Part shown: one piece after another, positions 41,521 through 61,258 of the stretch | Layout: the number at the start of each line of letters is the position of its first letter | How positions within the stretch are numbered: the stretch's first letter is position 1 | Source: Rhabditoides inermis | Taxonomy: Eukaryota; Nematoda; Chromadorea; Rhabditida; Rhabditidae | Assembly (NCBI GenBank): GCA_963966185.1 | Contig: CAWZYM010000019.1 | Location: forward strand, 493,501-557,500 | Length of the DNA: 64,000 nucleotides | Direction of reading: 5' to 3' | Position numbers and translations under genes: made by a program | Notes under the pieces: model-generated | What the model saw: the letters and a program-made list of their open reading frames with translations, nothing else | What the model was told of the DNA's origin: nothing | Database searches by the model: none

Positions 41521-42384
41521 CTCTCTCTCATCTCTCTCTCTCTCCCAGCGGGGTCCACCTCACCTTCAAAGGAGGAACGGATAAGATGCGATAGAGTTTG
41601 AGTGAATTGGACTGGTCACCAGACGAGTTTTCATTATGGGAGACGAACTTTCGAACGCAACACTCCCACTGTGCAGATCTGCGGATATTGACGATTGGAA
41701 ACTGTGATTGTACGGATATGACCACTACAATGCGTACCGTTGTTGAAATTAATGTTGAAATCTTTTACACAAATTGAACTCAGTCGTTCTTCGGTCGAAC
41801 GTGTATGAAGAAGACACACACTACGTTTCGGTGTCGCAGCGGCGGAGAGTGCAGTGTCAAGGTACAGTAACCCTTTCCTACGGTAGTCGCATACCGTAAT
41901 CCGTTCAGGGTCAGAACCGCACCGGCTGTAAGTGGTGCCGTTTTCAGCAGTGTCTCCGGGCTGGAATGTCTCCCATGAGTGAGTGAGGGGTACTGTATTT
42001 TTTCTTCCTTTCAATTATTAAATTTTACTACCGATGCACCACTATGATCCCAGTTGGCAGGTCACAAACTTGGTATTGTGTAAAAGGTCTAAACCTAATA
42101 AGTTTCACGTTTCTATTCATCTAACACGTATAGTATGATTCTCAGATTCGCGCTTCGGCCGGCGCTCCAAGTACTTCAAAGTGTCGGCGGCGATGGAGGA
42201 GCGTCGGAAGGAGCAGGAGAAGACGCCGTCGCTCTTCCCTCCTCCACCTCCCCTCCCAATAGCACCCAACCCTCTACTCATGTACATGTACCCCCTCATT
42301 TTCACACAGCAGCTATTGCAACACCTGTCCTCGCTGCCTTCCCTCCCCTCTCCCCTCCCCACACAACAGGTGCGCGAGCCGTAA
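40936..42384 (+). CDS. Knirps-like nuclear-receptor DNA-binding protein without ligand domain
   Basis: Exons: 40936-41016, 41166-41246, 41784-41861, 41909-41978, 42146-42384; phases agree, 182 residues. Seen: an acidic N-terminus, nuclear-receptor finger 1 with Cys at 33, 36, 50, 53 ([13 protein letters not shown]), the P-box run CEGCKSFFGR, finger 2 with Cys at 71, 77, 87, 90 ([13 protein letters not shown]), then [18 protein letters not shown]. The [18 protein letters not shown] and S-R-[FY]-GRRS-x-[YW]-FK features are those of the insect Knirps/Eagle group (NR0A). That group lacks a ligand-binding domain, and here too the protein ends in a 60-residue Pro/Leu-rich tail. The last exon could instead be spliced at CAG/GTGCGC (42370), but I found no convincing next exon. 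Expected role: monomeric DNA-binding transcription factor in the nucleus. Intron 2 contains a CT microsatellite. Confidence 0.85.
41454..41548. repeat. (CT)n microsatellite
   Basis: CT-rich tract with TTT and CAT interruptions in intron 2 of the Knirps-like receptor gene. Confidence 0.95.
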
Positions 42385-42748
42385 ACAGTCACCCATACTA
42401 CTGTAATTAACATGATTGGGTGTTTGTGTGTGTGTGGTTTTCGTATTGGCTCATCTCTGTGCCAGCAGTTGTCATGACTACCGTATGCTACATATGATAA
42501 ACAAGAACAATACATGTTTTCACATTAGTCTAGCCATAACACTAAATAACAAGGTGGCATTTATGGTGTCGCGTTACGATCCTCAGGTGAGCGTGAGAGA
42601 GAGGTAGGTGTGCGATCGCCTGGGGGCGTTTCTCTCAGCAGGTGAGGCCCCGCCCCCGCCTTCCTTCCGCGCTGCCCGACCACCGCCCCTATTGATTGTT
42701 GTCTCAAAGACCACTTGAGGACTATTGTCGCCGTATTCCGAGTACAGT
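42385..42748. other. intergenic region between receptor and membrane-protein genes
   Basis: 364 bp on the same strand between two genes. No exon is identified. The spacing would permit an operon in a worm, but no strong acceptor precedes the next start codon. Confidence 0.4.
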
Positions 42749-45013
42749 ATGCTGTTGTTGCTACTGTACCTGTTACCTGGTGTGTTCGGATTGGACGTGT
42801 TTTGCGGGCAGTTGAAGATCTATGAGCAGCAGCGGTTCGGAGAAGGCAGCCAGGTCATCTCGTCCCAGCACACGGACGACCTCAAGCAGTGCCTCGAAGT
42901 CTGCTGCGGCATACTCAGTGAGTCTTTTTTTTCTTCCTTTTTTTCTTTTTTTTCCATTGGTTATTGATAACAGTGATTGCTACTCGTTGTTTTATTGGGA
43001 AACCATATAGAAAGGAACAGACGAATCCCTATAGGTATTTGTGTTTGTTGGGAAGCCCTCTAGGAAGCCAGGTGTGCTGATGATGCTATGGCTATGTTAT
43101 TATTCCTGTTCCTAGTTGGTTCACTTTGTTCACTTTCCCCGCGCGCGGAACCTCTTGACACAGAGAGAGAGTGTCCATAGCCCGGTGATTCCATTCTGTC
43201 CATTCATCCACTCGTCTCACTTTCACTCACTGCAGTGAGAGTAGCCAAGTAACCAGTAATAGCCCCTGCGTGTTTAGTTCAAGCAGCGGCGCGTTGCTAA
43301 GTGAGGAAGAGTGATTGGAGGAAGGGAGGTGCGCAAAAGGAAGAGAACACTTCCTCTGTATCGAAGAGGCTATCGGTGTTTATTTGCCCGCAAGCTTTAG
43401 CTGCCTTCTGACATATTTGCGCGAACCAGCTAGCTAGCGAGCGTATTTGATTTTGTGATATCAAAGCGATATTCACACACACACCACGCGACCGCAGTGT
43501 CTTTTAAAAGTTCTCTCCAGCAATTTTCATAATGAATAGACTGGGCAGGTCATGTTTCCGGGGCCGCTCTAGTTTCACCATGCTAGCAGGAACAAACAAA
43601 ACAATGCATGAGTGTGTGTGAGTGTGTTTTATGTTTGCTAGCAATTCGAGGGTAGCTGGCATGGAGTGTTCGGATGGATTGGCATTCAATCTGTCCCCAT
43701 TCCCCATTCCACACCCGCTGTTGTTTGCTCTCTCAAAATGACCGCTCGAGAGCTCACAAATAGCAACACGCACGCGTTTTTCGCTGCGTTTTTGCCTCTG
43801 GCTCGGCACCGGATCGGATCCATTTCGGGATGGTCCGTATCCTTATCGCAGACCATTCGGGGGTCCACACTGGGTCCGTATCCAAGGGGACCATAGGAAG
43901 TGCGGTGTGCGGCGCGGCGTGTTTGTTCGAGGCAACAGCCGTCGCAGCGCAATTTGCATAATGGTGCTTGGTTGCGGGGTGCTCTTGATCTAGAGACGCC
44001 GGTCATGGGAGAGTGCGAGCTTGTCAACAGAGTCGTAAGTCGTGATTACTGCCACGCAGTGATTAGTAATCCCGACTCGCTGTGACTGCGATATACCGGT
44101 TCGAGTGTGCAATTGCATTCGACTAACCGTTCCGTACAAAAGGAGAGACGATCGGCCTTGTCCCTTGAATAGCGCATATGGGAAAACGTATCGTTACAGG
44201 CGCTTTTTGCAACGTATCCGTTTAAAAAATGCGCGTGTCGCTCAGTTCGCGAGTCGATTGAAAAGGGTATCATTTTTCACCCGTCAATCTCTTGCAAAAA
44301 CAAAAAAGAGAGACAAGTCAAATACGAGAGAGGAGGGATTCGGTAGAGGGGGGAATGGGGACGGTGATCAGAAAGAGTGGAAATGAAAATGAAATGTGAA
44401 ACAAAATCCTTGTTGCAAACTGCATCCTACAATTTCACCGATTGCGTATAGAGAAGTGCCGCGCTCGAACTTATTTGGACACGAGTTACCGATTATTAAC
44501 ACTGAAACAATAAACCATTTCAGACTGTGCCGGGGTGAGTTTCACTGGTATCTTCAAGCCGCTGGTCGGGGAGCCCAACTGTCAGCTGGTGGGGTGCCAG
44601 TCCAACTGCACCCTCAACGCCAAGGGAGACTACGCCGAGGGAGTCATCTCCGTGGTGCTGCGAAGGACCAATGTTACGGTACGTATTTGTTTTTCCTCTC
44701 AGCTGTATCGAGGGATGCAAGTCAAACTGCTTTTTTTATTTGTGAACTACTTTCTCTGCGTTGTCAATTCTTCATTGTTTTCAATCGTTTATGTCTAACT
44801 TTGATTGGAGTTGGTTGGTGGGTTGTCTGTGCGCATGCGCGTAACTCGATCGCGTGAGGTGTGAGGTTCCCATGCAAATGTCACGCTTCGTAGAGCCAAG
44901 ACTCACTCGGGGATGGACGGGTTTCCCCGGCAGTTTATGGTACGGGCGTTCAAAAAGAGTGAGTAGTGAGGGACAGTTGCGGTGGCTAGTCTCTCTCTCT
45001 CTGTCTCTCTCTG

Positions 45014-45045
<32 letters not shown>

Positions 45046-46544
45046 TCTCAGTCAGTCAGTCAGTCAGTCGCTTTGCATATTCAGTCATGCGCGAGAGTGA
45101 TGCTAGAGAGCGTGCAAGACGAGAGAGCGCAGAGCTGTCGGACCAATTGGTGTTATGGATATTGCGGCGTATTCATCGACCGGAAAGGTGCGCGTAATGG
45201 ATCTACCCACAATCCACTCTCTCCTTCTCATTCTCTTTCTCTCTCTCTCCCTCTCTCTCAGAGGAGAAAGGGATGTCATTTGCAGTGATAACATATCACA
45301 ATAGTGACGGATCCAGGATTCATTAGACGAATTGGGATGTGCGTATGCAAATTGCAAGTTGCGAGAGATGGTCACAAAGCTGTAATTACACTGAAAAGAT
45401 ATTGCAATATCCCTTCTTGACAAAGGGAAGAAAAGGAATATACGAATTCGCGCTGGATTTTAGTGCATGTTTGTCCAGTATTTTCTACCGGAAGAGGGCA
45501 AATGGCTCGGAAATCGGTAGAGGTGGAGAAAGCTATAAGGAATAATGGAGAGAGATGGGGAGAGAGGAAGAGGGAGGAAGGAATAAGGAGGAAGGGAGGA
45601 AAGGGAAGAAATGGGAGTCTTCGCGATGCCGCTATCGCGCCGGACACTCCTATCCCAGTCCCTCACGAAAGAATACGTAATACTTTACTAGATCTTTAAG
45701 TTATTAGTAATTGAAACATTGTTGAGGGCCTGTCTAATGATGACTATACTAACCTAAGCATATTGTACTTACTATACGTGCCTAATTAGCATGTCTTCAG
45801 GCGTTGGAAGCCAACTCGACCAGCGCTCCGCTATCGAATACGACTCCATGGGGTGCGGAGAGTGAGTCTCCACCGGCGAACCAGACCCGGCCCCTCGCAC
45901 CAGTCTGGGCCGTCGGACTAGCCATAGGTGGGTACCTATTTGAATTATCTTGTCTCTTCAACTCTAGAATTGTGAATAGATGTGTACCTCTACTACTTCT
46001 TTTTTAATATCCTGTCAGCATCGAATTGTTCTTGAACGAGGAAACCATATGCCTGTTCAGTGGTTGCGGTGGTGTGCGTGGGTCTGTCGCTGGGTCTCCT
46101 CTCCGCGTATATCTGCTATAGACGACAGAAGTCGCGCAAGCAAACTGCGCACATCAGCAGGTTCGTCAAAGTATTTTTGCTTCTAGTAGCGGTCAGACCA
46201 CACACAGCTGTTTGGGAGTGATATATAAAAAATTTACTGCATACGCAGTCTCATGCTGATACATGACTTGCATTCAAAACATCGGCTTCAAAAAGGTTTC
46301 GCAGGCGTTTCGGCGAGTTTGAGCGTTTCTGACCGCTATTAATATTTACATATTTTTAAATTTTGAGGTGAGTATATTGCAATACACAAACTACATTTCA
46401 CAATTTAGACCTATAACCGTTCCGCCACTCGTTTTTATATCATGAGCTACTTCGGATAAGTGCTGACATTTTCATGGAAATTTAATTTGAATGTTTTGTA
46501 GGTCGAAGGCGCCGACTCTTCATGCTTTCAATCCGACTTACTAG
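42749..46544 (+). CDS. single-pass membrane protein with MANEC/PAN-like domain
   Basis: Exons: 42749-42917, 44524-44678, 45801-45927, 46061-46160, 46502-46544; phases agree, 197 residues. Seen: a signal peptide (MLLLLLYLLPGVFG), a cysteine-rich region (about 15-108) with the order C...C-x3-CC...C...C-x4-C-x3-C (CLEVCCG, CAGVSFTGIF, CQLVGCQSNC), a short Ser/Thr/Pro/Asn-rich stem with NST, NTT and NQT glycosylation sites, a membrane helix (about 141-168, ending in SAYICYRRQK) and a 29-residue basic tail ending NPTY. The cysteine pattern and the L-x2-C-x3-CC motif resemble the MANEC domain of MANSC1/LRP11/HAI proteins and related PAN folds. Type I surface receptor or co-receptor is inferred. The start at 42749 was chosen because it gives a clean signal peptide; an in-frame Met lies upstream at 42725. 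Intron 1 is 1.6 kb and intron 4 holds a palindromic element. Confidence 0.8.
44989..45064. repeat. (CT)n/(CAGT)n microsatellite
   Basis: CTCTCTGTCT tract followed by five CAGT units, in intron 2 of the MANEC-like gene. Confidence 0.9.
46191..46334. mobile_element. palindromic element, copy 3 (diverged)
   Basis: Begins GGTCAGACC, ends TTTCTGACC, and contains GTTTCGCAGGCGTTTCG, like the 111-bp copies elsewhere, but with an unrelated insertion or strong decay. It lies in intron 4 of the MANEC-like gene. Confidence 0.55.
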
Positions 46545-54202
<7,658 letters not shown>

Positions 54203-54455
54203 CGGAAGACGAGCAGAGGAAACTAATTTATGTGTATCTCGTACTGTTGTAACATGTCTTTGTGTGTGTGTGATTAGCATCTCATCTTCCCCTTTTTGCA
54301 AGTTGTGTGCGTTGTTGAATATTCGTATTTGATTGTTGGTAGTGGTTTGATGTGTAATTTTCATAAAGTGGACAAAAATCCCAAATGATTGACTGAATTT
54401 ACACAAGTTATGATTCGCAGGCACATTGCTACGGTAGCAAGGTTTCAGCAAAACA

Positions 54456-54545
54456 CCTGACGTAGAGAGGATTCGAACCCGCGTCTTGAACCAGCCGAAC
54501 AGATTGCTAGGCGAATCTCTTACCGGTTGCGCCATAGAGACGATG
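54456..54545 (-). repeat. tRNA-like sequence
   Basis: The reverse strand carries ATGGCGCAACCGGTAAGAG (A-box), CCTAGCAATCTG and GCGGGTTCGAATCCTC (B-box) at tRNA spacing. Acceptor arms do not pair. It shares CCTAGCAATCTG with the plus-strand copy 250 bp away. Confidence 0.45.
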
Positions 54546-54754
54546 AGTGCAATTTGCTAGTATTGAGACATCTAGTTGATTTGCGATCAATCAAAGACGG
54601 ACTGTGCAAAGAAAAACCATTAATTTTCAGCTGAAACGTATGTTTTCGAAAACAATCAAATCGTCTCTCATGCTTGTGTGTCATTATTGTCTACTTTTCT
54701 TCACAAAAACCACAAGCGCGCAGTAGATCATCGCTCAATGAAAGGATCATGCCA

Positions 54755-54840
54755 CGTCCTCAATGGCGCAGTCGGTTAGATGTTAACCTAGCAATCTGCG
54801 GAGTGCGCTCTGTCGCAGGTTCAAGTCCTGATACCGCTCG
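54755..54840 (+). repeat. tRNA-like sequence
   Basis: Contains AATGGCGCAGTCGGTTAGA (A-box), CCTAGCAATCTG and GCAGGTTCAAGTCCTG (B-box). Four of five T-stem pairs form, but the acceptor stem does not, so a working tRNA is not claimed. Confidence 0.45.
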
Positions 54841-56885
54841 TGTTTTACTTTCTTTCAAATTTGACTGTGCTCTTAGTTACCGTACCACCCGTTCGTGGTC
54901 TGTTCCCCCATGGGGAAGATGGTGGGTCTTTTCAATTTTTTGCCAATTTTAAATGGTTTTGATCCCTTTGGTGGTCCCTCACTTTTGGTGTGGTGGGGGA
55001 TACGGTGATCATGGAATGTGATACGGGGGTGGTTGACACTTGGAGTGGGATGATCTGTCTTGAAGAGCCTTTCTATGGTGCCGCCATAGGGAACAGAGCT
55101 GGGAAGGACGCTACTTGTTCAAATGATACTCTTGTAAGAGAGATGTCTCGCTGGATTAGATGCATATCACACTGATGCGCGAATAGAGCAGCTGAAATGT
55201 GTCGGATCTGTGAGAAATTCCACATGCCAGAGAGCGAGTGAGTGCAGAGAGCGGCCGGCGGCAGAGAACTGCGAGAGAGTGCGTGAATGAGAGATAGCGG
55301 TCAGGCGGCATCGCGGCACTGTATGTGGCAATATGCTAATGAGCTTTGTTTTGTGCAGGCGGGATGTGAAGGGAGGAGAGACATAGTGGCAGCTGCCTGT
55401 TGATGGGGTTACTGTAGGCGACCGTTCCGCTTCCACAGTAGTGAGTGAGTCGAAAACCCCGTATGGTAGTGTTGCGATAGTGGGTTTTTCTAGAGGAACA
55501 CGATTGGAGGGAAGTGATTCAACAATGTCACATTCGCTCCACAGCGGGAGACGCCGATCGATGGCGGAATGAATGAATTCACAAGAGTGGAGGTAGGATG
55601 AATAGCAATGATGCTCCTCTCTCCCTTTCTCCCTCTATCCGTCTCTCCCTCTCTCTTTCTCTCCCTATCATCCCTCGTCCCTTCCCTGTCCACCGCTACT
55701 ATGACGACATTGCAAACACAGGGGGAGAGAGGTGAGAATATTATGCAAATCGGTTATGATAGGGGGGCCCGCAGCGGCGGCGGCTGTGCTAATAGAGGCA
55801 GGTTACGGTAGGCTGGAGGAGGCGAGTTTGAAAAGCCGAGACTACGGTAGCTGGAAGCGTACGGTAGCATACTGTGCGACGAGATCGGAATCAGTATGTG
55901 TGTGGGGCAATGCAGCTGGCTCTCCGGGGGTTCAAGTGGTGTGTGTCGCCTCGTATTATCTCTTTATTCCTCGGGTCGAGTGAGGATTGCGGGATTGCGG
56001 CGCCTTTCCGACACCCCCAGCGCCCTTTGTCTTTTCGAAACGGATTACCGTGTGTCCTCCCCCTGGTAGGGACTGCTTTACGGCTGACTCGCATTGTTGC
56101 TTGGAGGAGGAGAGGAGGGTGATAGGGAGTGAGAGGATTATGGCTTTACGGGGTGCGTGACCCTTTTTGTGCGAGTGATGGCACGGGTTGATTGGCGGAC
56201 AATCGGGATCGATGGGGTTCGGCTGGCACTGCGGACAATAGTAGATGAGCGAGTGATTCACGAGTCTGCCACGCTTCACTCGGCCGCGCCAGTTTTATGG
56301 ATGGGAAGGTGAAAACGGCGCGAAAGAGAAAGAGAGAGAGAGAGCGCGAGGCTTCCGGACGACGACGACTACTGTTCACATTCTGCTCTCGTGATTTGTG
56401 TAGCTATAAACGTGGCGGCAAACGGCCGCCAGCCACATTTGATTTCCGTTTTCATAGCGGTGGCGCGGATTGGTAACTCAATTTGACGGCAAACGAGCGA
56501 GAGTGAGTTATATGCGGCGGCGGCGCTCTTTGAGAGAAGAGGGATACGGTAGATCAGTGGCCGAGGTGTGAGCGGAAGAGAAACATGTGTTTATCACGTA
56601 TCACATGATTTGGTCACGAAACAATGCGGCCTACAAGGCCCGGGTTACGAGGGAAAACACGGAAACGTATAACGTATACTAAAATCTCGATGATGATGAT
56701 GAAACACGAATAAATACGACTCTGGGGGCGACTGTACAGACGAGAAGAGAGAGAGAGGAGAGAGACGGGGATACCCTTTTTTGCAATCAGTGGAATGTGG
56801 GTGTATGGAGTGTGTGGGATGGCGATCAGAGCTGATCGCGCGACTCACCGGAAGTGACGTGGGGACAAAGTGACGTCATATGCGT

Positions 56886-58078
56886 TCATTGTATGGGCAG
56901 CTGTGTGGAGTAGAGAAAGTCTTGGGGGTAGGGATTCGGGAGGAGCATCTGCCCGTCTTGGAACTGCGGAGTCATCCTCTTCTCCTTTTGCCGCCGGTTG
57001 CAGAACCACACTCGAACCACCTGCAAAGGGAAACTCTCTCTCTCTCTCTCTCTCTTTTTCTCTCCCTTCATCTCCCCTACCTCCTTCTCCAACTGCAGTT
57101 CGTTAGCCACCGCAGCGATCTCCTGTGCATTGGGCTTCTGGTTTTTGTGGAAGTGGTACTCGAGGCGCGACTTGACCTGTACTTCGATCGACGTGCGCTT
57201 CTTGCGCTTCCGCCCGCCCTGTCCGGTCATCTGAAACGACTGCCGCATACGTAGAGGGGGAGGGACAGGAAGGAAAGGAGGAGCTCACATTGTCGAATGT
57301 GCATGTATAGTAGAAAAGAAAAGAAGTTTCGAACATGTCATAATCATGTTCGCGATTCCGAATGAACATTTGATTGATTGATTGATATAGCATAAATCCG
57401 CTACCTACCTTCTCGAATGCTGAGTTTGGCGAGGAGCTCGTCGAGTCCGCCTCCTCAAGCCACTTGAACAGCAACGGCTTCAGCTTGCACATGTTCTGAA
57501 ACAGTGACGTCATTTCCGTCCACCCCTCTGGTTGCCGTACCTTGAACGATAGCTGTAGCGCCTCGAACCGGCAGATGGTGGTTTGACTGAACACATTGCC
57601 GTACAGGGTTCCGAGCGCGAGACCGACGTCCGCTTGTGTGTAGCTGAACATATTGGGTTACAGTCGCAGCTGAAGGTGTGATCACTCTTCGAAGCACTTC
57701 GAAACGCCTTCGCTACTCACTGTTTAGTCGTGTTACGAAACCGTTAAAAAACGTTTCCACTACTTATGCGCGTCTCACCCCAGCTTGATCCTCCTCTGCT
57801 TGAACTGCTTGGCGAACGCCTCCAGGTCGTCGCTGCACCCCTCGCCGGCCTCGTCGGAGACGTGCGAGCCGGCGTCGTCGGCCGGGAAGGGGTAGGCGGG
57901 CCATCCAGGAGGGGGCAGCGGCTGCTGCGACGACGCCAGCCGAATCACATCCGGCCGATCCACCGATGACTCCAGCTAAACACCGCTATGTTTTTGCCAC
58001 CTCGTAATCTAGCAGACGCTTGTGTGTGTCTGTGGAAATTGATTGAGGCTGTGGGGGTGAAGGGGATTTGGCGTGGGA

Positions 58079-58136
<58 letters not shown>

Positions 58137-58777
58137 AGCAGGGACACATCACAAGTAATGTACACACACAACACACAGCGATTGATTGGTGATAATGTGT
58201 GATTCATTGTGGATCGATTGCGACACGCGCGACAGTGGCAAGTGAGGCGCGACGGTCATTGAGAAAGGCGAAGGGATACCCGTTCGCGGACACGCAACAT
58301 TGACACGGCACAGAGAGGAGAGGAGAGGAGGGAGACCCACCTTCATGTCAGTGTGCAGCATGGGCGGCGGGAGGTGTTGCAGACCGAGGCCGTGCTGGGA
58401 CGCCTGGTACGCCCAGTCCGGCTGCGGGTTGAACAGAAACTGAAACGAGTGGAGTGTACGAGAAGGAAGAGGCGGCGTACCTGGAACTGCTGGTGGTTGT
58501 TGTAGGGCGCGGGTGCCATGGCGGACGCCATCGGCCAGTCGCCGAAAGACGCCTCGCATGTCGGCTTGATCACCTACAAACACACACAATGTATGCGCAT
58601 GTTGATTCAACTCATTGTATGCGCATCCACAATTGGCGGGATGCTAATCAGAGGGGTGGCATAAGTTAAGTTGGCGTGGGAATGAGAATCGGGGAGGGGA
58701 CTCACTTGGGAATAGTTGGCGACTTCCTCGGCACTAGGCTGTGGTTGATCCAGCGGGTGACACAGCGATCCGAGCAT
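56886..58777 (-). CDS. ceh-6: POU class III homeodomain transcription factor
   Basis: Exons: 58777-58706, 58573-58481, 58439-58341, 57975-57779, 57643-57541, 57495-57409, 57230-57081, 57020-56886; phases agree, 311 residues. Seen: a Pro/Gln/Ala-rich N-terminus, a POU-specific domain (about 137-213; [40 protein letters not shown]), a short linker, and a homeodomain (about 224-283; [11 protein letters not shown], recognition helix [16 protein letters not shown]). The [20 protein letters not shown] run and [11 protein letters not shown] are typical of class III (Brn/CEH-6) and separate it from class IV UNC-86. CEH-6 acts in nematode excretory cells and neurons; that role is known for the family, not shown here. 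The start gives an acidic-polar N-terminus, and an untranslated upstream exon may exist. Intron 4 holds a diverged palindromic element. Confidence 0.93.
57675..57768. mobile_element. palindromic element, copy 4 (decayed)
   Basis: GTGTGATCACTCTTCGAAGC, CGAAACGCCTTCG and TTTAGTCGTGTTACGAAAC follow the same order as the 111-bp copies at 18207 and 30734 but lack a clean right end. It lies in intron 4 of the POU gene. Confidence 0.5.
58080..58132. repeat. (GA)n microsatellite
   Basis: Pure GA run of about 50 bases in intron 3 of the POU gene. Confidence 0.95.
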
Positions 58778-59750
58778 CCTCCCTTACACTGCCTCGATTC
58801 ACTCTGCCACTGCTGGCCGGGCCGGGCCGCGCCGCGCGCGCTCATTGGCTGGCCCGCGCTGGCCCCGCCCCATCGACACGCCCCCTCAGGCGGCGAGTGA
58901 AGATGCGGGACAGATTAGGAGGTGAGAATTGGATGAACATGGAGACGGGAAAGTTATATAGAGATATGATGGACTGATTATGCAGTATGTGTTGTGTGAT
59001 GGGGGAGGCAGGGGGGCGATGGCTAGATGTATTCAGTACGGGTTGGTTGATTTGCCCCCACCGCCATTGCATTTCGCATGCTCCCCGAATAATTTCGTAT
59101 AATTTTCGGCGACCGCCGCCGCCGCGCCTGCTGTGCATTCCAGTCAGCTCCGATGTCCTGTCGTCTCATTCCGCGTCCCGACGTCGTCCAGTTGGACGTC
59201 TTTTCGTCTGAAGGACCTTCCTTACCACGTCGTCTCGGAAGCTGTCCGCGGATAGTTACGACGCCAGAGTGTGTATATTGTCAATTGATTGTGTCGTCAA
59301 TCAGTCGATATGCTTCCATTTATGGTTTGATGACAGATCGGCACGGTTGCAATGCGCGTGCTTTCACACGATTCCGATTCATGGGGGTCGATTGAGCCAA
59401 GAGGAGAAGGCGCACGCGCGACTGTATCAAATTGATGTGCCCGCCGTCCAGTTTATACTTTCTATGTTTTTGTATGTGCATTGTATTCTGTACGTGTCAA
59501 GGAGCTGCATGCAGTGAATCCCAGCCCAATTTGTGACCCATTAAATCACTTCTATGAATGCATGAAACTGAAAGTCGCAGATGGTAGTTACAATTCACTG
59601 GGACTATGTTTTTAGATTTTATTCCGCGTACACTGACGGATCAATATGTACATCGGAACTTTTTTTGTCACCGTTTTTGTCCATGCACCGTTTTTGTCTC
59701 CGCACCGGCATTAGTATGCGGGACTGACATCGATCAGATTTCGATCATGG

Positions 59751-59786
<36 letters not shown>

Positions 59787-60172
59787 CATCCATCCATTGA
59801 TCGATGTACACTCCTGGATTACTCCACCGGAACTGGTCTCCGTTTTCAGCCGTCCACTGTTTACTCTATCCGTGTATACTGTAGTTTTTTGTTGTTGTTT
59901 TGTCTACACCAGTTGACACACAGTGGAAGAAGGCGGGGGTGGAGTCAGGCGCGGCGACTACCGTACCCCCAGGCTGGAGAGAGGAGGGGGGAGACAGCTG
60001 TAAATTGTATTAGGCTGTCGGCGGCAGTGGCGACGAAGGGGGAGCGATGATGTCGAGTATAGCGGTATAGAGTGCATCCACTCATTTGCATAAAGAGGAG
60101 GAAGAGTGCGAAGGTGATGTGACACGACCACCATCCACCAGTCTCTCTTTCTCCCTCCCCCCTCTCTCTCTC

Positions 60173-60214
<42 letters not shown>

Positions 60215-61258
60215 TCCCGCTATCGACAGCTCTAATTGACTAACTGGTGCGAATGGGTGTTTGTGTTAATCTCTCCTCCGTGATTGTGGATCACAGTGGG
60301 TGGTCTTTATGGTTAGAGATGCGCGAGAGAGCGTGCGCGCGCGAGAGGAGCAGAGAGTGCGCGCGGATGAGGCAAGCTGTCAGCAGCACAGATGGAGGAA
60401 TGAAGGCGAGAGGAAGATGCGCGACAAATAAGTGCCACCTGTATGGCATAACACAGGACATGTCATGTATACGCAGTGGTTGCGGGAAGATCGGCTTATC
60501 CTTGGGGCTGAAACGCGATCTTCTCCTTTTCTCATTTCCCCTCCAGCCCTCCACAATTCCTTTGCACAGATGCGATTACGTACACACACCACACAGCAAA
60601 CAAATAACATTCTCGAAATAAATCACATTTGCTCGTGGGCCGCTCACATTTGACCGGCCGGCGCCACCGAATCGGATACGTTTCCCGGAGACATGCGATA
60701 CGTTTCATTGTTCGCGAGTGGCGGAGATGAGATTGGATTAGGAGCAGAGACATTTGAGAAGTCAAACGCGACATATTGTAGACTAATTAGAGAGTCTCGC
60801 GTTTGGATTGCTTTGATTGTCTGTTTCATAGTTCGCTCGAAGTGAGCAGGTGAGATTACAGGTGCGTGGGCGGTGCTATTCATCCATTGATCCACCCTCC
60901 TCGCCGATCTACCGTGGTAATGGAGCGACGCGCGGTAATTGAGTGTCACCCCAACTGCCATTGAAGACACTGCTGAAATATGCAAATTGTAATTGTGTGA
61001 TGTGGTAGGAGAGAGGAGGAAAGAGGGCAATTTGAGACAATTCAATGGGGATGGCGAAACAATAAGCACAGTTCTTGAACATGAAAAGGTATACTATTTA
61101 TACGGCACAACAATATAATAACAGTCTCATCAGAGAATCGTACATCATACATCTGTATATGTCAGGTCTAGCAGAAGCTATGAGCTATGGAGATGGAGGA
61201 ACAAACAATGTGAGTGGACGGATTGCGAGGCGTGAAGAGGAAAGAAGGCGTCTCTCGT
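58778..61258. other. upstream region of the POU gene and 3' flank of the ABC gene
   Basis: The proximal 150 bp is GC-rich (58810-58880) and likely promoter. Further up are a CT tract (60138-60221) and many short runs, with no exon. Developmental regulatory sites are expected here, but none can be named from the sequence alone. Confidence 0.5.
60138..60221. repeat. (CT)n-rich microsatellite
   Basis: CT/CCCT tract between the POU gene and the ABC transporter gene. Confidence 0.9.

Larger units (their letters stand above)
54203..56885. other. convergent intergenic region
   Basis: Between the 3' ends of CDC5L (plus) and the POU gene (minus). It holds two tRNA-like stretches in opposite orientation (54456-54545 and 54755-54840) and CT/GA tracts (55615-55670, 56320-56345). 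No exon is identified. Confidence 0.55.

Noticed and set aside
54755..54840. Functional tRNA gene
   Set aside because: A and B boxes are present, but the acceptor and anticodon stems do not pair, so it is listed as tRNA-like only.
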